The notes beneath the pieces are model-generated. The model saw only the letters and a program-made list of their open reading frames with translations. It was not told where the DNA came from and ran no database searches. Positions 21,876 through 32,282 of a DNA stretch of 64,000 bases are shown piece by piece (within the stretch, counting starts at the first letter, position 1; every line of letters starts with the position of its first letter). Source of the stretch: Takakia lepidozioides (Eukaryota > Streptophyta > Takakiopsida > Takakiales > Takakiaceae); assembly GCA_030704615.1 (NCBI GenBank), contig CM060732.1, positions 62,291,053-62,355,052 on the forward strand, in the 5' to 3' direction. Position numbers and translations under genes: made by a program.

Positions 21876-24720
21876 GCTTGAGATTATGTGTGATGATGAT
21901 GAGGCGGTCTTGGAACAGTTGAATCAATTAATGGCACATCACGAGATCAAAGAGATACGACGACTCCCTAAAGTAAGAACACCGGTGGTACCTCCTAATC
22001 AGAAGGGCGGTCCAAGTTCAAGGCGAAGCAACATCACAGGAGGAGCTTCCAGAGGAACAAACACGAGCCTCTGGTCAGTTTCTCTTCCCAAGAAGGTTTG
22101 AAAAATTTCCCGAGCCAGAGACAGGAAGATCAAAGATATTAAACCATTTCTACAAAGGGCGCATATCCATGTCACCAATGGAGGTCATCATGCATGTACC
22201 GGGTGAGTTTGAGAAATTGAAAAGTTTGGTCAAGGTGGTGGAAAAGAGCAAGTTCAATGCTTTTCCAGCCAAGTTCAACATGAGTCCATATTGGCACACG
22301 ACACAGGTGATCCAGATCTGGAAGTAGTATCATATGCTTTGCAGTGGCAAGGTGAAAGCTTTGCATGCTCTGGTTACGATTGGCAATTACCAAGTAAAGG
22401 GCCAGATCGATACAGGGGCCATGATATCAGTGATAGCAGCAACCACAATAAGAGACTTGGGCTTGATGAGCTGTGTCACCACTGACAGGGAAATGACATA
22501 CCGAGTAGCTTCAGGTGCTGTCGAGATAACAATGGGGGTGCTTGACAATTTGAAGGTTACAGTGGGAAAACTAACTAACAGGATCAGTTTTATGGTTGTG
22601 GACACTGACACATACAACATGCTGCTTGGACTAGACTTCTTAAGGGAAGTTTGGGGCAACGGTTGATATGGAAACATAGACACTAAGGGTCAGGTATGGT
22701 CCTGGGTTCAACGTGGTTTACTTTCCACTTCACACCATGAATCAATTGAAGCCAACGATTGGCAATTTCCATGAATTCTGCAAGAACTTGGTGGTAGAGC
22801 CAATGATAGAAGAACAAGAGGGCCAGACCGAGGTCATGGCCCTTGATCAAATGCAAAATCCACATGCAAGGCAGAGTTTGTTCACACCAATGGAAGAGGA
22901 TGGTCTGTCTGACTACATGTCAGATATGGAGGATAGTGTGAGCTCTGTCTTAACAGAAAGCATGGATGAAGAACTGGACTGGGATGAGACTCATGGCCTC
23001 TACTCAGACCAGGGGGCAATTGAAGATTATCTAAAATGCCTGGACATCTGGGAGGATGAGAGTCAAGATCAGGAATACCCAGAGATCTCTGAGGAAATCA
23101 GCCGCAAGGATATGACTGATGACCTGATCAAGGAGGCCTACATCAAGGCTTGGGAAGGTGAATACTACACGAATCCAGAGTCTGATGATGAATTTCAAGA
23201 CTGGACCAAAGTCACCAACCAACAAAGGAGATAAGGTCTACCTGCATGCTATCGGGACTGACTCCAAAAAAAAAAACAAGCATGCAAACACTGGAGGCAG
23301 AACAGAGGTGGGAAGACATAAAAAACAAACTCAGGATCAGCCCTGAGTTCACTCCAGAGTAGAAATAACAGCTGCTGGAGGTATGCAGAAGGAATCATCA
23401 CAGCTTTGCCATGAACAAAGCCGACCTTGGCCATTGTGCTGATGTGGAGCACGATATCAATACCCAAGGGTTTCCTGCAACCAGAAAGCCAGCAAACAGA
23501 TTGTCAGAAGCTGAGGAGAACCTTGTACAAGAACAGATTGAAGCACTCATCTTACAAGGTAAAATGCGAATCAGCAAGTCTGAATATGCATGCCCAGTTA
23601 CTTTGCCACCCAAGAAAGATGGGAGCCAAGGTTTTGTGGAGATTACAGGCCACTCAATCTACACACACTGAAGGATGCATACCCAATGCCACTAATAGAG
23701 GATGTCTGGCAACAACTTGGCAAGTCATAGTGGTTCTCTGCGCTGGATCTGCAATCAGGCTTTTGGCAAATCAAGATGAGGGAAGATGACATCAAAAAGA
23801 CGGCCATAATCACGAAGAGAGGACTGTTTGAGTGGCTGGTCATGCCATTTGGTTTGAAGAATGCCACAAGAACTTTCCAGAGGGCTATGAATGTCATACT
23901 TCATGATGAGTTAAAGACTTTTGCAAAAGTCTTTGTTGATGACATAAATAAATATACATAGTGCAACATGAGAAGATCATTTACAGCACTTGGATGTCAT
24001 CCTCAAGAAACTCAGGCATCATAATCTGAAGCCGAATCCCAGTAAGTGTGAATTAGGCAGGCAAGAGTTGGTTTTCTTGGGACATGTCATTTCCAAGGAA
24101 GGGGTAAGGCCTGACCCAAACAAAATGGTAGCAATTCAATGTTTCCCAATACCAAAGACCCCCACAGCTGTGAAGAGCTTTGTTGGGGTGACCAATTACT
24201 ACAAGGATTACATCAAGGGATACGCAAGCACTGGGGTGCCACTCTTTGAACTCACAAAGAAGGAGCCAACATTCCAATGGAACGCAGAAGCACAAAATGC
24301 CTTTGAGGCATTGATCCTCAAGCTGCAGAATGCACCGATCTTTAGTAAGGCCCGATTTCACTAAACCCTTTATATTTGATGTTGATTGGAGTACAAAGGG
24401 GGTAGGGGCAATACTGTCACAGAAAGATCGTTGTAAAGAACATGTAATTGCATATGCAAGCAAGGCGTTGACAGATGTTCAGAAAAGATATCATCCCATG
24501 GAGGGCGAGTGCTATGCACTGGTGTGGGGTATCCTGCACTTCCGACTGATCATAAACCCCTAGAATGGCTGGCTATGGTTAGCGACACCAATGGAAAGAG
24601 AGGTAGGTGGATAATGATGTTATAGGATTACGATTTTAAGATTGTTCACAGACCATGAGCTAAGCATGGAAATGTTGACGCTTTAAGTCGCTACCTAGTG
24701 GGACGATCTAGTGGGGAAGA
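21874..24720 (+). pseudogene. Degenerate Ty3-type retrotransposon (gag-pol)
   Basis: Pieces of gag (21874-22300) are followed by a retropepsin-like domain with QIDTGAMISV (active-site D near 22409). Next come an acidic linker (22713-23234) and a reverse transcriptase in several frames: PPKKDGS, then LKDAYPMPLIEDV, FSALDLQSGFWQI, MPFGLKNATRTFQ and FVDDI. The connection domain (23990-24364) has FLGHVISKEGV. An RNase H part (24330-24563) has FDVDWSTKGVGAILSQ. A TAG interrupts at 23728-23730, and frames change near 23641 and 23965. No integrase follows. The order PR-RT-RNase H and the motifs are those of Ty3-type elements. It is a dead copy with no LTR pair identified. Confidence 0.85.
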
Positions 24721-24864
24721 AGAATATGAAGTCAAATGACCAAAGGAAAGATACATGTTCACAATATCAATCCAGATAGTTAGGTCAAAGAGGTTTGGGT
24801 TTTGACATTGGGGCTAGAGGATTTGACAGTGTTTGCAACACTCAATAAGTCTGGAAAAGCAACG

Positions 24865-25040
24865 ACGCAACGGCGTGAGCCCCGCGCGTGAGCGTGTGAG
24901 CCTATGCTCACAGCAGTGTACATGATGTGAGCATGCTGAGGTGGAGCGGGTATGCTGACGTGGCACTCCGACTGACATCACCACATCATCAGAAACATGT
25001 GGCGCCTATAACCGAGGGTAATATAACCGCGGGACTTGTT
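24865..25040 (+). repeat. GTGAGC / CCGCGG repeat, forward copy
   Basis: Several GTGAGC or GCTCAC words (24874-24935) are followed by GCTGACGTGGCAC, ACATCACCACATCAT and TATAACCGCGGG. The same order of motifs occurs reversed at 49.09-49.32 kb, so these are two copies of one repeat family. Confidence 0.55.
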
Positions 25041-25065
25041 TTTCAACACAAGGGAGGAAGGAAAC

Positions 25066-25133
25066 CCTAAACCCTAAGCCCTAAGCCCTAAACCGCAAAC
25101 CCTAGCCCTAAATCATAAATCCTAAACTCCATC
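25066..25133. repeat. Degenerate telomere-like CCCTAAA array
   Basis: About eight units of CCCTAAA, CCCTAAG and variants (AAACCCTAAACCCTAAGCC). This is the plant telomere motif, here internal and decayed, lying 30 bp before an LTR. It may come from break repair, or be part of the flanking element. Confidence 0.75.
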
Positions 25134-25164
25134 TAGCAGAAGTGATGATCGTCAACTATCATCA

Positions 25165-25889
25165 TGTCGCGGCCCTTTGCCTTGAGGGCAGGGGGTCGAG
25201 ACACAAGAGGGGATGCCCCTGTGGTGGCGGCAGTGGCAACAATAGGTACGGGGGCTGAAGCACCTTTGAGTGCCCAAGGCACCAAGGAGGCGGAGGCGCT
25301 CACTAGGTGGAGCCCCGCACACCGGGGTGCGGTGGGGGTGGTTCCACGAGGGGTGGTGGTAGCTTAGTGGGTCTTAGTGGGGGTGACATAGGACTCACCA
25401 TGGGGTGGAGACCTTGTGGTGGGAGTCGTGGGGAGTCTTGGGACTCATCACGGTCCAATGGGGCCATGGTGGGTGGGCCAAGACTCACTGCGACTTATCA
25501 CCGGGAATAGAGGGTCTTCGTGGTGGTTCACCATAAAATGACTGGGTTGTTTGTGAAACCCCCGCGGACAGTCACAGAAGTATATATAGGGAGTAGTAAC
25601 CCTGAGAACGGTGCAAGCCCGTTGGTGACCAAAAACTAGTGAGTAAGCGTGCGAGCCGGAAAGCGACCAAGGTGTGGGGAGCTGTTCCGGACTGCCAACA
25701 ACCAAAGGGAATTTTCCACTAGGCCCAAAGAGAGAGAGGGTCTTGTGGAGGAGCAAAGAGGGACCGTTATGTCCCGGTGAGCAGCCGAAGCTCCGAGTTG
25801 GCCAAGCGGCCAGTTTGGGAGTTAGGCGCGCGCATCAAAGCGAGTAACTATGACTTGAAGGGGAGCTTACCGAAGTGAGGTGTGCGACA
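25165..25889 (+). mobile_element. LTR of Ty3 family 2 (5' LTR)
   Basis: 725 bp beginning TGTCGCGG and ending GTGCGACA, so the ends form the inverted repeat TGTCGC/GCGACA. The reverse complement is found at 39935-40661 with the same ends, and similarity stops at both borders. A TATATATAG promoter-like motif lies near 25580. A primer site and gag follow directly. Confidence 0.9.
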
Positions 25890-25890
25890 C

Positions 25891-25903
25891 TTCGTATCAG
25901 AGC
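25891..25903 (+). other. Primer-binding site
   Basis: TTCGTATCAGAGC starts one base after the LTR end. It resembles the TGGTATCAGAGC site complementary to initiator methionine tRNA that primes minus-strand synthesis, with two changes at the 5' end. Confidence 0.7.
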
Positions 25904-25944
25904 TTAGAGTTCAGTACGCGATCGTCCTTGAGATCGGCCTCATC

Positions 25945-26664
25945 ATGGGGTCGGGCAAGACAAAGCAAAAGCGGAACGGCCCGAAAGATGATGATCCTGG
26001 TGAGCCCGGTGGGGACGACGTGTCACCAAAGCGGCAATTGGAGGAGGCGATTCATGCGTCTGAAAGTGAGGCCGCTCAAGAACGGGAGGAATTTTGGGAG
26101 TTGGAGCCCGAGGACTTCCCAGAGGCTCCGCCAGACTAACAGATGTCTCCCATGCCAGTAGTCTTTTGGGAAGGGTTGTTGGCACAGTTTGGCGGAACGT
26201 TGAAAGACGTGTTGAAGGCGGCTAATGCCACTTCCACTAAGACAAAGTTTAAGGTGAAGCCTAAGGAACCCAGCACCTTCGAAGGCGTTTGAAATCGGAA
26301 GGCACTCAACAACTTGCTCTTGGAGCTAGAGCAGTACTTCCGGGCGGCCAAGTTGAGTGACGAGGATCGGGTGGAAGTGGCTCCCACCTATTTGAGGGGC
26401 TATGCTCAACAATGGTGGCATAAATGCTTTCATGACCAAGGTCCAAACCCAGAAACCTTGAGCTGGAGTGGGTTCAAGGAACTTATGAAAAGACAGTTTG
26501 TGCCCCTCAATGCGTCCTGGCTCGCCTGGGACAAGATGAGGAATTTGAAGCAAACGGACGACATTCGGGGATATGATCAGGCTTTCAATGTGCTGTTGCT
26601 CGAAGTTGCGGATATGGCAGAACCAGAAATGGTCTTCAACTTTGTGGTGGGACTGGCCCCATGA
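25945..26664 (+). pseudogene. Ty3 family 2 gag, nonsense mutations
   Basis: One frame from MGSGKTKQKR, through a charged N-terminal segment, to a typical gag core: YLRGYAQQWWHKCF, FKELMKRQFVPLNA, MRNLKQTDDIRGYDQAF and FNFVVGLAP. It is broken by TAA at 26137-26139 and TGA near 26288-26290, and ends at TGA 26662-26664, where the family would normally continue. After this point unrelated minus-strand coding sequence begins, so protease and polymerase are missing. All three stops can come from C-to-T or G-to-A changes. Confidence 0.85.
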
Positions 26665-26699
26665 GCCAGGCGTGCTGCTGGGGGAACCAACTAGTCACA

Positions 26700-27330
26700 T
26701 CGGGCACATGCTCTGGCACAAATTCTGCAAGTAGACCGGCGCAAAATGCCTCCTGTGCAATGTGATTGCGAGCTTGGGCATCAATTCGTGGCTGCAATGT
26801 GCGTAGTGAACGATGCATCGATACTTATGTCGTAATTTTGATTCATGTATGCTTACCAATCATACTATATTATTAGATAAACCTAAATGTACCTTGAATG
26901 AATGTTAATGAGAAGGGTGGGAAAAACACCCACCTTTGCCGCATTCGCAATCTTGTTCTTCTTGTAATGTTTTTCGACAACATGCGGTCGCCGCCTCGGT
27001 GGTCTGGTGCCGCCCGGCGGTATCCGTTTCCCAACACTTAGTGCACCAACATTCAATCCTGTCGGGGGGGTCAAAGGTGGACGTGGTTGGACGGGGTGGC
27101 CCGCGAGGGGGCAACCCGCGGTGCGCTCGACTCGATCCCGGAGTGTCAACATCCTCCGCATCACGTGAAAATTGGCCCCGGTCCCTTCTACGATTGTGCC
27201 CGGCAGCCTGTATTGGATCAGGTGCAATGGGTGCCTCCTCGCCACGAAAAATGGTCGCTCTAGGGCCACAATCGATATGTGGTACTACCTCCCCATCCTC
27301 GAGGGAGACGGGTCGATGTTTCCTCACCAT
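26700..27330 (-). CDS. Unknown Cys-rich protein, two probable exons
   Basis: Block 1 (27330 to about 26932) begins MVRKHRPVSLEDGE and ends with a Cys-rich segment (CWCTKCWETD, CCRKTLQEEQDCECGK) before an AAAG/GTGGGT donor. A second block (26818 to about 26690) encodes RIDAQARNHIAQEAFCAGLL and EFVPEHVPDV. The Cys spacing suggests metal binding, but I recognise no family. It abuts the truncated gag, so the junction near 26.67 kb is a transposon breakpoint. It may be part of a DNA transposon. Confidence 0.35.
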
Positions 27331-27334
27331 CCCA

Positions 27335-27735
27335 TCCTAATTAACACACACCACCAACACTTTCATTTCTCAAAAACCGTTGGCAAAAAAACCCTATGCC
27401 TCAGCCTCGGGGCTTTCAAAATTGGTAACCAAAGGCGGAGCATCCCTATGGTGCTAGAGCCCAAGACAATAAATCCTTCCTCTCGTTCTATCTTCAGGAT
27501 GCTCACACTATGGAAAAATTTGTTGAGACCCAGCGCTTTGCGATTATCAGATTGAACCACATTTTGGGTATGTGAATCCTAATTACACCGTTTATCCTTT
27601 TAACCCCAAGACCCACAACCAAAACCGCCAATCCAAAACCCAGCACCATAAAGAAAAGCAAACACCCTAACCCAGTACCATATGAATAAATAAATAAAAT
27701 AAAAACTAAAAAACCCAAAAGGCCCTAAACCCTAA
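27335..27735. other. Stretch without recognisable gene
   Basis: Low-complexity A-rich DNA (AATAAATAAATAAAATAAAAAC near 27685) and a CCCTAAACCCTAAA telomere-like motif at 27723. No coding motif seen. Confidence 0.5.
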
Positions 27736-27739
27736 ATCC

Positions 27740-27975
27740 AGAAAGGCCGGCCGTCGCCTCCTGCGACACCCTGGCGTCGCATTGGACGATGAGTTTTTTT
27801 TTGTTTTTTACCTAAGAGTCGCACCCTGCGATGGACAGCCGTCGCGGGGGGCGACGCGTTTTTTTATATTTATGGCCGGGGGTCGCAAGAAACGACGGCC
27901 AGCCATCGTAAACTTCACTTTTACATTTCAAAAAAAGGGCGGGCGCAGGCGTGCGACGGCCGGGCGTCGCACGTG
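27740..27975. repeat. Cluster of GTCGC/GCGAC inverted motifs
   Basis: At least nine GTCGC, GCGAC or close variants occur in about 230 bp, in both orientations, each beside GGCC or GACGG words (CCGGCCGTCGCCTCCTGCGA, GACAGCCGTCGCGGGGGGCG). Neighbouring pairs can fold into short GC-rich hairpins. Confidence 0.65.
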
Positions 27976-27979
27976 GGCG

Positions 27980-28440
27980 CCGTGACCTTTTTTTTCCCTA
28001 AGTGCTAGAAGCATCTCTTTCCCCTCCCTTTTTCGTTTGTTCTTTGGGAGAGAGGTAGTTCAGAGAGTGGGGTTTAGGGTGGAGGAGAAACGCACTTGCT
28101 GTTGAGCCCGAGGTGGTCGCAAGGCCCCAAGGAGTTTGCCCCAACGCCGCTCCAACGCCCAAGGTAAGCACCGCCTCTTCCCTCACTTTCTGTCTTTTTT
28201 TCTTGCCCTAAGCACATGCTGATGTCTCTCTCCCCTGTGTGGTAGGAACGCCGCGCAAAGGCGCGACCTAACGAGCTGAAGAGAGAGAGAGCCGTGGTGA
28301 GTGGGGGAGAGATGCCCTACAGCGGCGGGGATCCGAGCCGCTAGCAGCCGCGACAACACCGCAGCAGTAGAGGTACGTCAAGGAAATTGCACTCTCCCTT
28401 TCCTCTCTGCTTCTGTTTATTGTTCAAATGTAGTCTTCCT
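27980..28440. other. Possible transcribed leader sequence
   Basis: GC-rich DNA with donor-like CCCAAG/GTAAGC at 28163 and pyrimidine-rich tracts. It looks like the 5' non-coding end of a gene or element, but no coding exon follows in frame. Confidence 0.3.
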
Positions 28441-28449
28441 GCCCTGACT

Positions 28450-30370
28450 TTAAATTTAGGTCTGGTGCCAAGAGTGGGATAGACCCTTGAGCGCATCCAT
28501 GATGTCATCTCCCATGTCACAGACTGGAAACAGGTTCAGGGAAGTTTTCTTCCTAACTTCATTTTCATCGGACAATTTTCTGGTTACAGACATGGCTTTG
28601 GACACTACACTCTCTAAGTCAGGTTTATCCAGCAAGGTCAAGACTTGCGGGTCCAGATTCAGATCCTTGAGAATCTCTTTTACTCTCTTCTCCCAGGGCT
28701 CACCCTGTTTGACAGGGCGGTCCTGTTTCCAAGATATAGAGTCGATTAACTTAGGATATCTGGTGTTGGACATATGTTGCAGCTGAACCCACCATTTGAC
28801 CTTGAATTTAGGGTGTCGGGAGCTTAAAAGAGAGCAGCACATAAGAGAGGGAGAGAGAGGGAGAGGGAGACATTGGGGGGCAACAAAGAAAAGAAAAGAA
28901 GGTGGGGGGAGGGGGGGAGTGACTGAGCAGCCGCTGCTGCTGAGTCACTCCCCCCCCCCCACATTCTCTGTTTTTCTTTGTTGCCCCCTCTCTTGGGGAA
29001 ACAAAAGGGACAAATCCTATCTCTGTCAGGGGCTGACGTTGGTAGTAAGACTTACCTTCACATATAGAATTAATCCGGGATTTCCAGATATCCTCTACAA
29101 GTCCCTTCACACAAGCATCAATCTGCTGTGTGTGAGTTGCCCAAAAACTAGGCCTCAGAAGGGGCTGGGCTTTTGGCTCAGCCTCGATTTTTTCAAAGTT
29201 AGTAAACAGAGGTACATGCACAATTCCCTTGATAGATTTGAAGAGAGCGTCTCTTTGGTGAGAGAACCCCAGACAGTGTATCAGAAAATGAATAATGTCT
29301 TCAGGTTGCCCATAGACATGGTTGGACACTACAGCCTCTAAGTCAGATTTATCCAGCAGGGTGAAGACTCGCGGTTCCCGGTCCAGGTCCTTGAGAATCT
29401 CTTCTACTGTCTTCTACCAGGACTTAGCCTGTTTGACAGGTCGGTGGGCGGTCCTGTTTCCAAGATATAGAGTCGATTAATTTAAGATATCTGGTGTTGG
29501 ACATATGTTGCAGCTGAACCCACCATCTGACCTTGAATTTATCTCGTCGGGAGCTTAAAAGAGAGCAGCATAGAAGGAGCTGCTGCTGCTCAGTCACTCC
29601 CTCCCCCAACATTCTCTGTTTTTCTTTGTTGCCCCCTCTCTTGGGGAAACAAAAGGGACAGATCCTACCTCTGTCAGGGGTTGACGTTGGTAGTAAGACT
29701 TACCTTCACATATAGAATTAATCCGGGTTTTCCAGATATCCTCTACAAATCCCTTCACACAAGCATCAATCTGCTGTGTGTGAGATGCCCAAAAACTAGG
29801 CTTCAGAAGGGGCTGGGCTTTTGGCTCAGCCTCGAGACTTTCAAAGTTAGTAAACAGAGGTACATGCACAATTCCCTTGATAGATTTGAAGAGAGCATCT
29901 CTTTGGTGAGAGAACCCCGGACAGTGTATCAAAAAATGAGTATTGTCTTCAGATTGCCCACACAACGGGCAATTGCACTCTCCCTTTCCTCTATGCTTCT
30001 GTTTGCTGTTCAAAGGTAGGCTTCCTGCCCTGAGTTTAAATTTCAGTCTAGTGCCAAGAGTGGGTAGACCCTTGAGGTCATCCAAGATGTCCTCCCCCAT
30101 GTCACTGACTGGAAACAAGTTCAGGGAAGTTTTCTGCCTAACTTCATTTTCATCAGACAATCTCATGGCAACAGACATGGCTTTGGACACTACAGCCTCT
30201 AAGTCAGATTTATCCAGCAGGGTCAAGACTTGCGGTTCCAGGTCCAGGTCCTTGAGAATCTCTTCTACTCTCTTCTGCCAGGACTTAGCCTGTTTGACAG
30301 GTCGGTGGGCGGTCCTGTTTCCAAGATATAGAGTCGATTAACTTAGGATATTTGGTGTTGGACATATGCT
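28450..30370 (-). pseudogene. Tandem array of LINE 3'-end units
   Basis: Three head-to-tail units on the minus strand: 30370-29580 (most complete), 29560-28990 (internal deletion) and 28840-28450 (cut short). Each starts with HMSNTRYPKLIDSI and SWKQDRP. The full unit continues LDKSDLEAVVSKAMSV, NLFPVSDMGEDILDDLKGL, a zinc-knuckle-like CPLCGQ...HFLIHCPGF, QQIDACVKG and PREGATKKNREC. The CPLC-HFLIHCP pattern is the C-terminal zinc-binding segment after the reverse transcriptase of many LINEs; no polymerase core is present. A second locus (36.78 kb, plus) preserves the RT tail IIRPALEYGSAIW, which supports the LINE call. Units are separated by foldback sequence, so the array is chimeric. Confidence 0.75.
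28874..28993. repeat. Foldback hairpin, copy 1
   Basis: The left arm (GGGGCAACAAAGAAAAG, G-rich, GGAGTGACTGAGCAGC) is the reverse complement of the right arm (GCTGCTGAGTCACTCC, C-rich, CTTTGTTGCCCCC). Arms are about 56 bp with a loop of under 10 bp. Half copies occur at 29578-29645 and 30395-30460. Confidence 0.88.
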
Positions 30371-30418
30371 GCAGCTGACCCCACCATCTGACCTCCCCCC
30401 CCCCCAACCCATTTTTTT

Positions 30419-30505
30419 TCATTGTTGCCCCCTCTCTCCCTTTGTCTCCCTCTCTCCCTCTCCCTCTCCCTCTCTCTCCCACCCTCTCCCTCTCTCTTAT
30501 TAACT
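30419..30505. repeat. Polypyrimidine tract
   Basis: An almost unbroken run of C and T built from CCCTCTCT units (30424-30500). Such mirror-like tracts can form triplex DNA. It is the extended arm of a foldback half-copy. Confidence 0.8.
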
Positions 30506-30559
30506 TTTTCTACCCCTCTTTCCCTCTGTGGTTTTTTTTTTTTTTTGTGAGCAGCACGA

Positions 30560-32280
30560 AAGAGAGGGAAGTATACATGTCATGTCAAGATATGGACAAG
30601 ACCGCTAAGGTCATTGTCATTGAAAGACAAAACAGCCCTTTACAGGGCACCATCTAACATTCCCTTTCATGTTTACAATCTCATTTGAATACCCCATTAC
30701 ATTTCAGGGTCTCTGAAAAAACAGGGCGGGAGGGTGGGATTCCAGGTCATTCATATCATGAAAGCACCATAGTATGCATCATCATCTCAAAAATTCATTT
30801 CAAACTCATTTCAAAAACCAGATTGCAGGTTTGGTTTGAAGATGATGTTTTAGAACCAAGATATAAGCAAGATTCTTAAAAAGGAAGAAGAAACAACAGG
30901 GTAGAGCCCCCTTAAACAGGTATAGGCCTAGAATGGTATTTTAAGGCCTCATAAAATAGTTCTGCCAAGGTGAAAGAGCAGCTCAGAAACCCCTGTTTGT
31001 TATCAAGCCATGAAACCAAAATGATATGAGGGCCTTGAAGAATGTGTGTTATCTATCAAAGCCTATCCTTTTGATCCATCAGAGTCATACCAAGAAGTTT
31101 CATTTCAGAGCCAAGTATCAAGGCAGTCAGAGTAATAACTGCTATTTTGTATCCTTGTATCCTTCATAGCTTAACTCCTACACATGCAAATGTGATTGTA
31201 AAAAACCAGAAACAGGGGTAAGGAGAGAAGCAGATCCTCATTGGAGCTATCTTGGAGCAGGTCTGAAGCGGCATGGTGGCAGTTTGAAACAGCATATGGC
31301 ATCAGTAGCATAGGCAGCAGCAGAATTCACATTTGCAAGAACAGGAGCTGCAAGCTTTCAAGAAATCAAGACAAGTGAAGACCCTCACTTGTGCCCGTCC
31401 CAAAAACCACCACATAGCGATGTGTGTTAGTGAGGATGCAGCAGGTAAGTGGCAGGTCTTCACAGTTGCTATCCATGTCAGTGTTGAATTCTAAAGCAAG
31501 TACAGATCACAATTCAAGCAAGGGTAAACTCAAAAAACCTTGAGTGTTTGTGGTATGCCTTGCGCCATGGCGTCCAACAGATCGTCTCCAACAGAATGCA
31601 ATTAGAGTAGAAGCGTTCACAGATAGAGAATGGCTCATACACAAAGAGAGAGCAACATGTAATCTGTAGATAAATAGGGATAGAGTACTTCCCAACAAGG
31701 AGTAAAAGCGCCGCTGCAAAATAAAGAACCATGAGTTTCTGATCAAAGCGATCACCGCTTTGTCGTCTGCCAGAGAAGAATCTGTTTAACCACCAATGCG
31801 CATCCCAAGAGCCAGCCATCACGAGTACCATGTAGCAGCAGGGGAGCAGGTTTATACGGCGCATCATCAAGGTTCACTGAAGCACGAGTTCAGTGTTGTG
31901 AAGTGTGTCGGCCTGCTTAGGGCACAACTTCCCGATTTTCATCCACCCTGGATGAAAAATCACATTTTACCAAGAGAGGCACTTTGTCAATGGATGATAT
32001 CCCATAGAAATGTATCTTTTAGGGTTATGGTATAGGCTTAGGTTTAATAACTGCCATCATTTATGATGGTAATTTTATTATTCTCTTGGATTTTAAAATA
32101 GGTAACCATTATTTATGTAGATCATCCAGTTTAGATGAAAGAAATAGATGGTAAATCAAGCTTTCTGTACATTAAGTTTCATCACCCTATAATAAAATCA
32201 TCCAGATTTGGATGAAAAAGGCTGGGATGAAAAACTAAATAACCTCAAAAGGTTAAGGCCAGATGAAATCCAAAGAGTTA
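30560..32280 (+). repeat. 2-kb repeat family, diverged forward copy
   Basis: Opens with GAGAGGGAAG, TGTCAAGATATGGACAAGACC and GGGCGGGAGGGTGGGATT, the block order that starts the copies at 32283 and 37530. Later it has ACCCTCACTTGTGCCC and CTTGAGTGTTTGTGG, matching the others at the expected distance. Its first 200 bp match 36540-36745 in reverse complement more closely. A TTTTCATCC...GGATGAAAA hairpin lies at 31936-31957. Confidence 0.7.
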
Positions 32281-32282
32281 TA

